DNA of 64,000 nt from assembly GCA_022749755.1 (NCBI GenBank), contig CM040451.1, positions 3,920,871 to 3,984,870 of the forward strand. The letters are read 5' to 3'. The notes under the pieces were generated by a model, which did no database searches, was not told the origin of the DNA, and worked only from the letters and a program-made list of their open reading frames with translations. Below, piece after piece: positions 12,301-25,388 of the stretch. The DNA comes from Azadirachta indica. Its lineage: Eukaryota; Streptophyta; Magnoliopsida; Sapindales; Meliaceae. The position numbers and the translations under genes are program-made. Numbering within the stretch: position 1 is the first letter of the stretch; each line of letters begins with the position of its first letter.

Positions 12301-14639
12301 TATCAAACGTTAGTTGATTTGGCAATGTTCTACCTGAATTCTCCTTTCTTTTTTTTTTTCTAAGACTGTCGGTCAGTTTATTTTGATAAATAAATAATTA
12401 AAACTATACGCGGCGTAATTGAAATAAAATTTCAGATAAAATAATTATTTCATTTAATTTTTTTATTAAGTAAAATAAGTATTTTTAATTGAAATAAAAT
12501 AATTATTTCAAATAATTTAATTTTTAAAAATTTAAAATTTGCACTTACGTTATAGAAGTAAGATATTTTTTTAATTTTTAATAAAAACTCTTCTTTATTA
12601 CAATTAAAAACAATCAAAAATATTTTCATATAAAAAATTAAATCAAATAAAAAATAATATTAAATGAGTATAAATATAATTTGATGCTATTTATATTTTC
12701 TAAAAAGGATAATTGAATGAATCCATAAGTTTTTTTATAATGCATAAAATTCTTATTTAAAATCTATTCTTTCACATGCAAAAACGATTTTATTTAATTG
12801 AATTGAATATAATCAATTTAACAAAAAAAAGAAAATAAATTTGTCTTTAACCATCTAACAATAATTGCAACAAATAAACAATATTAATATTACATCTTGC
12901 TTGTATAAGAATTGATGTGATTTAATTTTATATTCATATAACATTTTTAAATAGTAATAAAACAATAAATAAATATCCTAAAAAATTAAAAAAAAAATTG
13001 TCAATTTAATGTTTAATTTTTTTTTAAAATACGATAATATTAAATAAATAATCACATTTTTTTCATTTTGAAATTGGTGTCACTATAACGTTGAATACAC
13101 ATTCCATCAACAATGAAAGTAATTTATGATTTTAAGTGAATAAATTGATGCATTAATTTTTTTATTTTTTTATTTTTTTATTTTTGTTATAATTAAGACT
13201 GAGGGTCCATATGCATACCTCCAACCTAACAATTCTTGATTTATATAAAAATATTTTTTACAATATATTCCAATATGCTATGTATTTTTTTCATGTAATT
13301 TCAATGTCACTAATTAATTACCGTATATTATACATCATGCTAATTAAATAGAACATTTGATTTAATTTATAATTTTATTGATATATTTGCTTATGTTAAT
13401 TAAGGTTTAAATTGTTGTAAATTGTAAAATAATATACTTTTGTTGTGTTGAAGATATAATTAACCGTAAAGAGAATCCATAGAGTGTACAATAAATTTCA
13501 CTGTTAATACAAATAATCAATATGTACAATATTATAGTAAAAGAAAATTATTTTTACCGAAATGTTTGTTTTTATTTGAGTTTTTATATATATTTATAAC
13601 TTTTTTCTATATATTAAAATAATTTATAATAAAAAAACATAATTATTTTTAATTATATTTCAAGTAATAAAAGATACAAAGAAAAGTAATGGAAAAGAAA
13701 GAAATTTATTATTTAAGTGTCAATCATTTTATTTTTTAATTATAATTTAAATTCAATAACTTTTTAAATTTAATTTTTTTAATGTTATTCTTTATTATTA
13801 TTCAAATTAAAAATAATTTGTGAGCGTTAAATGTGATTTAGAAAATTCTAGTTATGCTACGAGAAAAAGCCTATAATTTATAATTAATGTATGTTAAAAG
13901 TTGGCACAACATCCTAATCTTTCTCCTAAATACTTTTTTCCTTTTTTTTTTTAAATATTTTATGAAATCGACAAATGGGATGAAATCTTTCAAATGAAGG
14001 GATATAATTAATATAAGATAATAATAATATAGTTTGGTTAAATAAATTATATCATATTGTTGTACCATCATAATCAAGACCAAATTTCTAGTAGCATGTA
14101 ACAAATAATTAATTTATAATTTGATCATGATGGTTGTTGTTGTTGTTATTCATATATAATTTTTTAAATTTATTCAGATTAATTTATTAATTATTATATC
14201 GTTAGCTACAACAAATTATTGGAACATCTTGAGTTGGTCATCAAATCTTCAACAATCATAATTTAAAAATACAGATTCTATAATCATATTTATATCCCCC
14301 CGTTTTTATTTTTTATTGGAAAAAGAGTTTTCATTGTATTCATGATTTATGTGAATTAATTAAAATATAATTTTAGTAACCAATAGGATGGACTTTGTTT
14401 CATAATTATAACATAATTTTTTTTATTGGGAAATTAATTTATTTTAAATTAAATTTAATATATATAACTAACATATTATCAATACATTTTTATTAATACT
14501 TACATGTACAAGATTCAATCAACTAATCTAATAATAAAAAAATTATATAAATATTTTCGTCCAAGCGACAACTTGTAAACTTGCACCAATAGTTAATTTG
14601 GAATATTTATTAATAAAGTATATTGTACTTACTCTCCTA
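12301..14639. other. Gene-free AT-rich stretch
   Basis: No credible coding region, RNA gene or clearly bounded element. It is extremely AT-rich with homopolymer runs, including a T7A-type tandem near 13156-13183 and a GTT trinucleotide run near 14132-14146. Confidence 0.6.
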
Positions 14640-15660
14640 TGTTTGGAAGAAAAAGTAATATATCTCTTATTTTTTAGAAAATCAAGATATCTCCGAGTTT
14701 TGAGAAAATGTTAAGATACCCTCTAAACTATTATTTTTACTTTAAATTGAATATTTCATCCCTTAATTATTAAAAAAAATATATAAAATAACTATATTAG
14801 TCTTATTTTTATTTTGTAAAAACAATATAATTTTATTCTAATATTTAAATTTAAAAGCAATAATAATATTTTGATTATAAATTATTTTTCTCCTTACAAA
14901 TTTGATATCAAATTTTTTGAAAAATATTAATTATATAATTTTTAAAATAGATTGTTTATTTAAAATGGTATTATTTTTAAAAATTATATATGATTAATAT
15001 TGTCAAAATTATATATAACCATACAAAAATTTAACAAACTTTAACAATAAATTTTATGTTGTAAAAATTTTTACAATTAATATTTCATAATTTTTAAAAT
15101 AAATCATTTACAATATTAAAACAAGAATAACTAGTATTGTTAAAATAAAAAAAGAATATTACATAATATTAATATTAAAGTAAACCTTTTTACAATATTA
15201 AAATAAGAATAATTTATATTGTTAAAATAAAATAAGAATATTATTATTATCATAATTTTTTATATATTGTCTGAATAATTATGAAAATAATTAAATATGC
15301 ATAATTTTTAAAATAAGACTATTGTCTATTTTAAACGTTATATATAACTAATATTGTCAAAAAGTTTGATAGCAGATTTAGAATGAGAAAATTAATTGAG
15401 GATTAAAATAGTATTATTACTTTTAAATTTAAATATTAGAATAAAATTATATTGGTTCCTATAAAATAAAAATAAAGATAACATGATTATTTTTATTTTT
15501 TTTAGTAGTTAAGGGGTAAAATAATTAATTTAAAGTAAAAATAGTAATTTTAAGTATTTTAATATTTCTTTAAAAATTGAAGGATATCTTGACTTTCCAA
15601 AAAGCCAGTCAAGTATATTAGTTTTCTCTCAAAAGCAAAAAGGTAAAATAAAATATCCCT
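14640..15660. mobile_element. Long-inverted-repeat (foldback/MITE-type) element, copy 1
   Basis: Two arms of about 300 bases, at 14640-14960 and 15350-15660, are inverted relative to each other. For example, TTTACTTTAAATTGAATATT at the left faces AATAATTAATTTAAAGTAAA at the right, and AATCAAGATATC faces GATATCTTGACTT. The interior of about 0.4 kb is AT-rich with no frame. The terminal motif of short 'leave-off' phrases (GATACC, TTTTGAGAAAAT) recurs in the elements at 37570-38860 and 43560-44340, so this looks like a non-autonomous family. Confidence 0.65.
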
Positions 15661-18194
15661 AATAACATATATTGTTCGTTTATTACAATAATTAATCTTC
15701 AATAATTATTAACAACATTTAAATTGGTGGGATTATTTTGCAACAAAATTATATTTTACAGATTATTTGTTTATTATTTCAATAACTGAAATCTTTTACG
15801 ATTCCTAATTAAATAAAGTGACATTCTTTATCATAATACTAGTGGAACAATATGGGATAAAGTTATGTTAGCTTTTAATTTAGTTTCTTCTAATATCTTA
15901 AGTAACATTGTTAATATATCTTTTTCACTTGAAACATTTTATACTGCTTAAAAATTGCATTGATTTTAAATTACTAAACTTAATTTTATATATAGTTTAG
16001 TGTTCATGTCATAGCAATTGATAACTAATCTCGTGTTTAGTTCATGTTTAAATATATTCATGACATAACAAATTAAAGATTGCATAATTATTTTATTATA
16101 TGGTCTCATCACATAATTAAGAAATAATAAATCCTCAATAAAAATATAACTAATTTAGATTTCAACAATTAACTTTATGAAAGAGAAAAAGAAAATAAAC
16201 AATAATGCTAATAATCCATTTGTAAAATCATCATTATATTTTGTTTGAGACAAATATAACTTGTATTAAATCAAAATTCTTTCTTAAAAGTAATATTCAA
16301 AATTATAATAATTTTTCTTAAAAATTGAGAGATCGACAAAATTTTTTCATTTATATAAGAGTTTATTGTTTTGTATATAATAGAGATTAACATTCTAATA
16401 TGATTTCTAGTTGAGATTATCTTAAGAATTCACCAGTAATCTATTCTTTTTCTTATTCCGACATTTTAATATAATTTTTGGTTTTTTTTTTTTTTTGTTT
16501 CAACACTCTCATGCGTACTTCCTTTTTGAAGAGGGAAGGGATTTTTCATTAGAGAAGATTTTCTTTGAATAGGAACAAATTTTGCCCTTATTAGACGCAG
16601 ACATTTCCTATAAATTTATATATAAAATTTATAATATTAAAAAAAAGGATAAAATAAAAAATTAGAATCAAAATTATTACAGCATATTCTAAATATTTAT
16701 GTTGAAATAGCAACGTATTTTAGTTTCAAATATCTATGCGAAATATTGGACTTACATGGATTGTTTGATATTTCTGGAATTATAGCTTTTTTTAAAAAAA
16801 AAAATTATTTGACTGAACAAATAATATTACGATAACATATTCATATTTCATGATCGATTAGAGACGACTTATTATTGTATATAACTAATCAAAATTTAGT
16901 GCTTATTAAGTTAAACACCCCATTAATAAACTAGGCTTTTCTTTCTATGAGGCATTCTAGGTTGTTGAAAATTTTAATTTACAAATTTGGGGGCAGCTAG
17001 TCCTCCTTTGTAACGAGGGTATTTATCTCCTATAATAAATTATAGAGATCTCATGAGTTATAAATAAACATCTAATGTATGCTATAAAAATAATTTTACA
17101 AATTTCAAATACAATGCTGACTTTTAATGTTAGTACTTTAAAAAAGAAAGTAGTTAAAAGTTATTTTTAATATTGGATAAAAGTTTTCAAAATCACTTTT
17201 GACAACCCATCCTAAAACAAGTTTTGATAAATAGGGAAAATATTCCTTTTTAAAATTTGATTTTGAAAAATAATTTTGTACATTCCCAAAATATAATTTT
17301 AAATATATCTATCTCATTGTAAATTATATAAGTCCAAAACTAAACATAAAATAATTATTTTTAGTTCTAACTAGAAAATACAAATTATTAAAATCCATTT
17401 TTCTTTTTATTAATTTTCAACTCTTATATTTTTGTTTCTTGAAAATATTAAAAAAATATTGACAATTTCTCCAATGCAATGTAGGCATATTGTTTTATAA
17501 GCTACAATAATTCCAAATTGTCTTAAAATCAAAACTTATTATATCACGTTCACAAAATTTTACTAGTTAAACTACAAATTTTTCTTAATTTTTATAAATA
17601 TCACACTTGTTATTTCTTATTTTCGATATTATTTTATGTTCACTTAGATATTCATTAATGACATCCTCATATTTTCTTTTTTAATTTTGTGACAAAACTA
17701 TTGAAAAATAGATCATAGATAAAAGATGTATTAAGATCCTAAAAAAAAATTTAATAAATTATATCCAAATTAAAAAACGTTTACTAATATAAAAATAAAA
17801 AATATTTTTATTAATTCATCATTTTTTTTTAGTACAACAATGATTAACTTAAAAAAAATCTTTCAACATTGAGAACACATAGTTTCCAATAATAAGTCCC
17901 ATGGGTTGGGCTTACTTATGGCCCAACAATGATCCTAAAATCATATTTCTCCACAGTATATAATATTGGTCTCACAAAATGAATTTCACAAAACCTGGAG
18001 AATACAATTATAGTGTTTGTTATGCTTTCAAAAACTGTTTTTCATTTTCAAAAACAAAATTTATATGTTTGGTTGGATATTTAGTAAACCTTGTTTCCAG
18101 AAACAAAAATTAATGTTATTTAAAATTTGAACAACAAGGAGTAAACAACAAAAGTATTGTTTTCCACTGTTTCAGTAACCTTTTAAAATTACTT
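15661..18194. other. Gene-free AT-rich stretch
   Basis: I see no gene. A short palindrome-rich spot at about 17898-17927 (CCCATGGGTTGGG... TGGCCCAAC) resembles ends of hAT-type elements but has no partner I can locate. Confidence 0.55.
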
Positions 18195-18870
18195 ATTTAT
18201 TATTGATGTATATGAATTTTGATTTTTTGTTGAATTTTTGTTAATATTATATTTAAGTTAAATTTAATATTAAAATTAAACGAATCAAATTCATTCTTAA
18301 TCGTGTTAATTGAATTAATCTTGTTTATTTGTACAAAATGTGAATTCGATTTATTTAATTAAAAGTGCCTTATCATATAATTTAACACTAAAAATAGCAG
18401 GACAAAACTCAATCAATATATTCTAAAAGAAAAATACAATCAGTCTATTAATCATATCATGTTATCTCACTATTTCATAAATATATGATAAGATTTTAAA
18501 TGATTAATAAATTGATTGTATCTACATTAAAAATTTTGACGTGCTTATAAATTAGTTAAATTCTTATTATTCAAAACTTTATTATGTCCACTTATTATAC
18601 CACACAATGACATATATTGATAAATTATTTAATTTTGCATTTATTAAAAATTTTTTCATACCCACTTGTTAAGATAACACGAATTATTATTTCTTCACTT
18701 TGGAGACTAAAATGTTCTAATTGAGCAAACAATATCCTACTTTCTTATTTCTTAAATTTTAGGAACGAAAATGTTATTACCCCTTTACTTATTTGTCTAA
18801 GGGATAATACCTCTATACTATCTTTAAGTTTGACATATATATCGATTTTATGTACATCAATAGCCAAAAA
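18195..18870 (+). repeat. Dispersed repeat R1, copy b
   Basis: Partner of 10890-11600, in the same orientation about 7.3 kb away. It stays alignable along its length, including TTTAAGTTTGACATATAT near the end. It directly abuts the R3/R2 repeat block beginning near 18985. Confidence 0.75.
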
Positions 18871-18984
18871 CAAAATTATCAATCCAATATTCACACAAGA
18901 GTATTTGAGTAATCTCTTTCTAACAATATTTACCAAGGTCTAAATTTTAACTTTCAAAGCAAACCTTTTGTTTGTAAAGGAAAT

Positions 18985-19225
18985 CTACTTAATCCATGTG
19001 CTGAATTGTGATTGGTTAATCGCAAGAACTTGTATTGTTCTTGATATATTTCATTACTGTTGAGCCTCTAGATCCAAATTGAGTTTCCACATCCCTTATG
19101 AGTTGCGAAGAGTAGGGCTCACCATATCCCTTAAGTCTCACTTAATGACTTGAGAGTTGTAATGTTACAATCTTATGAAACTACCTTGGATTGGTTTAAA
19201 GATATTTGCTACAGCTATTACTACT
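18985..19225 (+). repeat. Dispersed repeat R3, copy a
   Basis: Matches 32875-33110 in the same orientation. Shared stretches include AATCTACTTRATCCA, CCTCTAGATC, GAGTTGCGRAGAGTA and the phrase around AATGTTGCAA/AATGTTACAA. It is continuous with R2 copy a, suggesting both are parts of one retroelement. Confidence 0.65.
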
Positions 19226-19880
19226 TCTGTACTTGTAAAACTTAATAAAGTACAAAGCTCAAATTGTGAGTTCAACAAATACTCGGCCTACATTCACTTC
19301 TTCAAGCTCCACTAGAAGATTTCACTAAAAACTAGATCTTGTGTCCACAAGACTCCAAGATATAACTAAGGGTATGGTACCCTTCAATCCCTTACAAGTG
19401 TTTACTTATCTTAAATACTTAACCACAACCTCAATTAAGGGAAGAATGCATTTCTTTTACTTTTGTACAATAAAAAATTGAATCAAAGAGAAAGGACTAT
19501 TAACAAATTGATCTCTCACAAGTGTAAGTAACACAAGTTAATGATCTTGGATATCCAAATGTGTGTATGAGGAATTCATGCTTAAGAATGTGATTATGAA
19601 TGTTGTAAGCATTTAACATTTCTAAAAAACGTATTCGAAATCGTTATTTGATGAATATGAAGTCCTAAATTTATGGTTAGATAAAAAATAAGCCATTGAG
19701 GACTTAAAAGTTTGAAAATTTAAAAGTTTCGATAAATTAATAGGTTAATCTTAATCGACTGATTTAGGAATCGAAAACTCAAAAGCAAGAAATTTGAAAA
19801 TGTAGTGGATCGATTTTGCCATAATAATAGATTAGATAGATCATAATAGTCGACTAGTTTTCGCACCCATTATGAGCAAC
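19225..19880 (+). repeat. Dispersed repeat R2, copy a
   Basis: About 650 bases matching 26775-27430 in the same orientation at roughly 80% by eye. Landmarks shared: AAGCTCCACTAGAA, CAAGATATAACTAAGG, AATGATCTTGGATATC, GAATGTTGTAAGCATTTAAC and TTTTGCCATAATAATA. It lies downstream of the diterpene cyclase, while its partner lies inside that gene's intron 3. It is non-coding and probably from an LTR element. Confidence 0.85.
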
Positions 19881-19980
19881 TTTCATGTATCAGCACTAAA
19901 CAAACATGTTCGATATCAAGAGATTAGCAATATAACAAGAGAGTATAAAGATATTTTTGAGAAACAATAGGGGAGAAACA

Positions 19981-20278
19981 GGCATTCTCCCTATATATTA
20001 CACACTAGATCATATATATCATATCATCGATCTTTATTAACTTATTGCTAATTGCTTAAGGTGCATAAGCTCTTACATAGATTAATTGCAGACACTCTAC
20101 TAGATCATAATACTCTCTTAAAGATACTTGGCATTCTCCCTATATATTACACACTAGATCATATGTATCATATCATCGATCTTTATTAATTTATTGTAAC
20201 AGCTTAAGGTTCATAAACCCTTACAAACATTAATTGCAGACACATAGTAAATCATTTTACTCTCTCAAAGAGTACTTT
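19981..20278. repeat. 149-bp tandem duplication at the cyclase 3' end
   Basis: GGCATTCTCCCTATATATTA occurs at 19981 and again at 20130. The following 149 bases align in both copies, including ACACTAGATCATAT, ATCATATCATCGATCTTTAT and TTAATTGCAGACAC. The second copy contains the cyclase stop codon (20252-20254) and the codons for its last residues, so the unit duplicated the final coding bases and the 3' UTR. In the first copy the former stop-codon region has drifted. Confidence 0.9.
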
Positions 20279-23200
20279 GTCAATATGGAAATTTACAGTC
20301 TTAGGATCACAATTGGCAGTGTAGTAAAATGTTTTCGCTACTATGAGAAATGTTTGCTTGGCCTCAGAGTTCACGCCATCTAACGAATTTTGGAGTACTA
20401 ATTGCACAAGTTCTTGCATCTCCGACTCTATTTCAAGCATTTTGGTGTTGTCAATATTACCACTGTAGTTTCCATTTTCATCTCCCTGAAGAAATTAAAT
20501 TAGAAGGTAATTAATCATCCGTAAATATTATTTAAAATTACACATTGTTTGCATACTCATTCAGTGAAATTTTATGGCATATATTGACCTTTTGCTTTTG
20601 GTAATGAGCAAGTTTGTAGCATATTTTGTTGGTGAGGTGGAAGAGTCGCTCATATTGATGATGATACAGCAGTTCCTTCGAGAGCCAATTTCCATCACTT
20701 AGATTTAATATTGTTTTTATTAGTAATTCTGCCAGTCCTTGGTGACTATCTTCTTCGACTTTCCATTTCATCAACCATTTCTCCCACTGTTTTCTCAAAG
20801 AAAACAAACATATATACAAAAAGTTAACTCATTAGAATCATTAATAATAGCAGTTATATTGGTATAATTTTGTTGATATCAAATTTTATCATATGATATC
20901 AACTAGTAAATTATATGAAAAGAATGAAGTTCCCTCTACCTTTCCTTTCCATTTTTTTTTATATACTTTTCTTTTTACCCTTTTGATTAGTTCTCTTGAA
21001 ATTATAATCTTAATGAGATTCTAGTAGATAAGTTCGTAATTTGGTTATATTTTATTTCTATTTATTAAGTCAGATCTAATGGTTAAAAAAGCTTTCTTAT
21101 TCCTTAGACTCTACCTGAATAGCTTAGGAAAAAAAAAAAGGTCTAATAGGATGAGAAACCAAAAAGAATATAAGTTTTAAAGACATGAGACCTAACAAAT
21201 TCATTTTTACTTTAAAAAATAATTAAAAAAATTAATATATTCATTAGATATGATGATCATAGGATACTTACTGCGTGAAACAAGTGGCGGGTAATATCTC
21301 GATTTTGTGTTGTTTGTGAACCAAATAAGTCATAAATCAGCTTCCCAAGCAAGGTTCCAGTGAATTTTTGTCCTGTTTTGTTTGAGTTCAAGCTCCTGCA
21401 CACACACACACACACACATATTAATTCATATATTTACTACACATGTAAATTAAACACTTACATTTAAGAATTAACATTCTAATATATAGAAAGAAAATAT
21501 GTAGTTGCATGCATACTGTTGAGCATTAGTGCAATTTTTTTTGAATTCATCAACGAAGGCTTTCCTTTGCTGATGATGACTAGAATCCTTGTTGTTGTGA
21601 AAATACTTGGCAATTGTCTCCACCAAGATTGCAGTCTTAGCCCAAGCAATTCTCTCCCGCGACCTTTCTGGTTCATATATGCTTGCTGATGCTAGAAAAT
21701 ACGCTAAAAGAAGATCTCTTTTGCTTGTCTCGAAATTTTCAAGCTGCCATTCTGTATACCATCTGTGCATTGCATGCATGCCATAGTATATATAATTCTT
21801 TAATTTGTATACGTATCGCTGATCCTAGATTTTTGCACGATGGCCACTACAAGGTATTGTCTGCTTTGGCCCTGACGATCTCATGGTTTTGTCCTTCAAG
21901 CCTTCGTGGCATAAGAAGCTTATCACAAGAGCCCTTGTAGAAGACAAAGTTGTGAGCCCAGTCATGACCAAAATAGACAATACATCGTCATAGCCATAGT
22001 GCAGAAATTTGGCATCAACACATATATATCAAAATTTTTAATGTGTCTACATATTTTACTGATCACTTGATCACACTTACTTTTGCATATTGATCCATTC
22101 GATTTGATGTGTGGCTTGGCAATTGTTGTAATCTAATTTTGCAAGCTCAAGATAGTCGTTATTGTTGATGAAGGGCATTCTGCTGGTTGATTAAACAACC
22201 ATATTTTTATTAGACTTAATTATAATATTAATATAAACTAATTAAAATGGATTAATTTCATTTTGATCCTTAATGTTTAAAATAGTCATTTTAATTGACA
22301 TATTACACATATTAGTAAAAATATCAAATTATAATTTTATCCTTTTATTTGTTAAAAAATAAAGATCAAAATTAACATGTAAATAGTACAATGACTTACA
22401 TAAATTTTAGGATTGAGTTAAAGATTATTAATTTATGTAAATTAAATTTAAAATTATCCTGCCTCACTAATGATTAAAATCTAACATAAATTTAGCTAAG
22501 AGACCTAACTAATATTAACCGAAACAAGTTGAACCTAAATGATAATTTTTAATAAAGTTGAGTATCTTTTTATATAATATGTAAACTATGCAAACTAAAA
22601 TAATATTATCTATAATATTAAGAATCAAAATAAAATTATCCCTGTTAAAAAATCAATAAATCACGCTCAACTTAGAAAGCATAAATACATATGGATCTAC
22701 CTGTAAAGGGTCTTGCCAATCCAAACGTCATCTTCTCCCCCGTATTGATCTATGTAAAATCGTGACTCAATTCTCGACAAGCTTGCATACCATGGAACCT
22801 CCAATGCGTAAGCCACCTGTAGTCAATATTATTACATTTAACATACAATTCACTAATTATACGGTGTCAGATTCACGTTAGATCCTACAAAGGGCTTTTA
22901 AAGAATTTTAAAAAAATTTTTAGTAGAAGTATCAATTTGATCCCTACAAATTTTGAATCATTACATTGTAGACCCCCCAGATCATGAATTCTACCTCGGC
23001 CACTGTATTTTCGTACCTCTCCAGGTAAGTCCTTAGCGATGACCCATTTATCTAGGAGCTTATTAGCTGCCAATTTTTCTCTTAAAGAATTTTCTGAAAA
23101 CTGCCTGGCCTTTTCAAGGATTTTCTCTCCAGGGAATGAGACCTGGGTAGCTCTGTACAGGTTGAATGTTACAGTAAGAGCCTGCCGACTAGCCTCTCCA

Positions 23201-25357
23201 GGAAAGCAGAAGAACTCACCACCCTCCTCAAAACGCTGAAACACATCTGTAACATGCATGCATGCCCAAAATTAAAGCTACTCATCAAAAAGCTGAAACA
23301 CAAATTAAAATTAATTGATCATTCATTATTTAAATCTAATTAATTTAATTACCATATATACCTGGAGAAACATTGTAACCATGTAATCTTAGAAGCCTAA
23401 ATCCCATAGATGTGTCATCAATATCAGAAAGCTGGCTATTTCTTGCTGCGTAAATACCCTCTTCACTCCAATATCTGAAATTTAATTAAGTGCAAAACCC
23501 AAAAGGCTGGATCACTTTTGAGCTATACATCCAATAATTTTTAATAATTAATAAACTTAATTAATGAGTAATACCTGTAAATATAATCCATACGTTCTTT
23601 AATCTCCGGCTGGAAATATCTTGAAACTCCCAAGCGCTGCAAGCGATCCACAGCCCAAAGTTGTTCGAACATATCAACCGGATACACGCATGGGACTGTA
23701 TTAAAATTGAAAACAAGAATTAAAGTTTGTTTCTATTGAGGATTAATAAATTAAATTTAATAAAGGCTTTTTATTATATTGTATTGTACCTCCCCCATTG
23801 AATCTTCGGACAACTTGTGTTAAGTATTTCAGGCAATTTTCATCTTTAGTTTGCATGAAAGCATAGGCAGTGGAGGATAAAGAGAAGAAGAATGATCCAT
23901 CCCGGAACTGCAATTTCAGAAGTTTTGCCCAATCCAAGTCTGGCATTCCTTCCAAGCTATAGAGGAGTGATGTGGACACACTATGCATTTTGTCTCTTGG
24001 TACTCTATATATCCCACAAGCCAACAAAATAAATAAATAAATACTGCTTTTAAACGGCAGTAAAATCATAATTTTAAAATATGTAACACACACATATATA
24101 TATTATATAGGAGAAAAAATTGTCAATTCCATATTATATATATATTTTTACATCAATTGTTGATCGTTAAATAGAGACATCTCCTATGATTGAGATTAAA
24201 TCTAGCACATATAATTAATGCACATGTTCGATTTAGTCTCAACCGTTGAAAATGTTTAAATCTAATAGTATACAAAATAGTCTAACAATAAGTATAAAAT
24301 GTGTGGCTACTAATCCGTCCCTTATGTGTGCGCGCACACGCACGCGTGTGTGTGTGTATATATAGTATTCCTGATAGAAGCTTGAATATATAGTTATGAA
24401 TATTTCCCTACCTTTTGATCTTTTCATTTCTCATGGCAAAGATCTTTCGCAAGACATGGGAGTCATCAGACACTTCAATACCTAAACTCTGAGCTATTTT
24501 AAGGAGGGAAGGGAAAGCAACTTCAAATCCAATAGTCGTGTGTTCTTCATTCTCATTTCCAAGCCTGGACATGTTTTCTTTCAAGAAAGATATGCCTAGT
24601 TCAATAACAAAAATTAAAGAATACATTCCATGTGAGGCTAAATGATCGAGATTATATATAGACAAGTATATGTATATATATGGGCTCATTAGATATATAA
24701 TTTTATTTTTCAGTACCTTTTTCATACTTATCCTGATGAATATTATTCCAGGATTTGAGTGCTACAGCACAAGCCAAGGTGTTGAGCAACCGATCGTGGG
24801 CTAAAAATATTTCGTCGCCCCATGAACCATCGGGGAGTTGATTGTTGGCAATCCATTCAAGGCAAGATGGAAATTGAGGAGAATCATCTCTACCATTAAC
24901 ATCTTTAATAAGGGCAACCCAAGCTGTATCATAAGGTGATATGCTGATTTCGCCATCGTCCATTGAGCTCAATATGGATTTAATGGTACGGACATGTTTC
25001 CCAATCTCGCCATCCGCTGTAGAAGAGGAAACCTTTTGAGAAAAAAAAAAGAAATAAATTAATTAGCTTCTTCTCCTGGTTTGAATTTGTTTATTATTTA
25101 ATATATATTTTAAAATATTACAATAAAATATTACATATTATATATACAATTTACCAATATTATATTTAAAATTTATCAGAAATTGAGTCTTGATTAAGTC
25201 AACTCTAACACCGTTTGGATATTTGTATTCAATTAGGACGATATTTTCTATCACGCGAAAGGCTATTATTTAGTATATTAGATATAGCTAAGTGTGTAGT
25301 CAATATATTTCCTATTTATTGTGTTTCATTCTTACCTACCATCATAAACATTTACTC

Positions 25358-25388
<31 letters not shown>

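Noticed and set aside
23743..24093. Cyclase is a pseudogene because its frames are broken
   Set aside because: The apparent breaks are introns; all 15 exons join in phase with GT-AG boundaries to an 831-residue protein.
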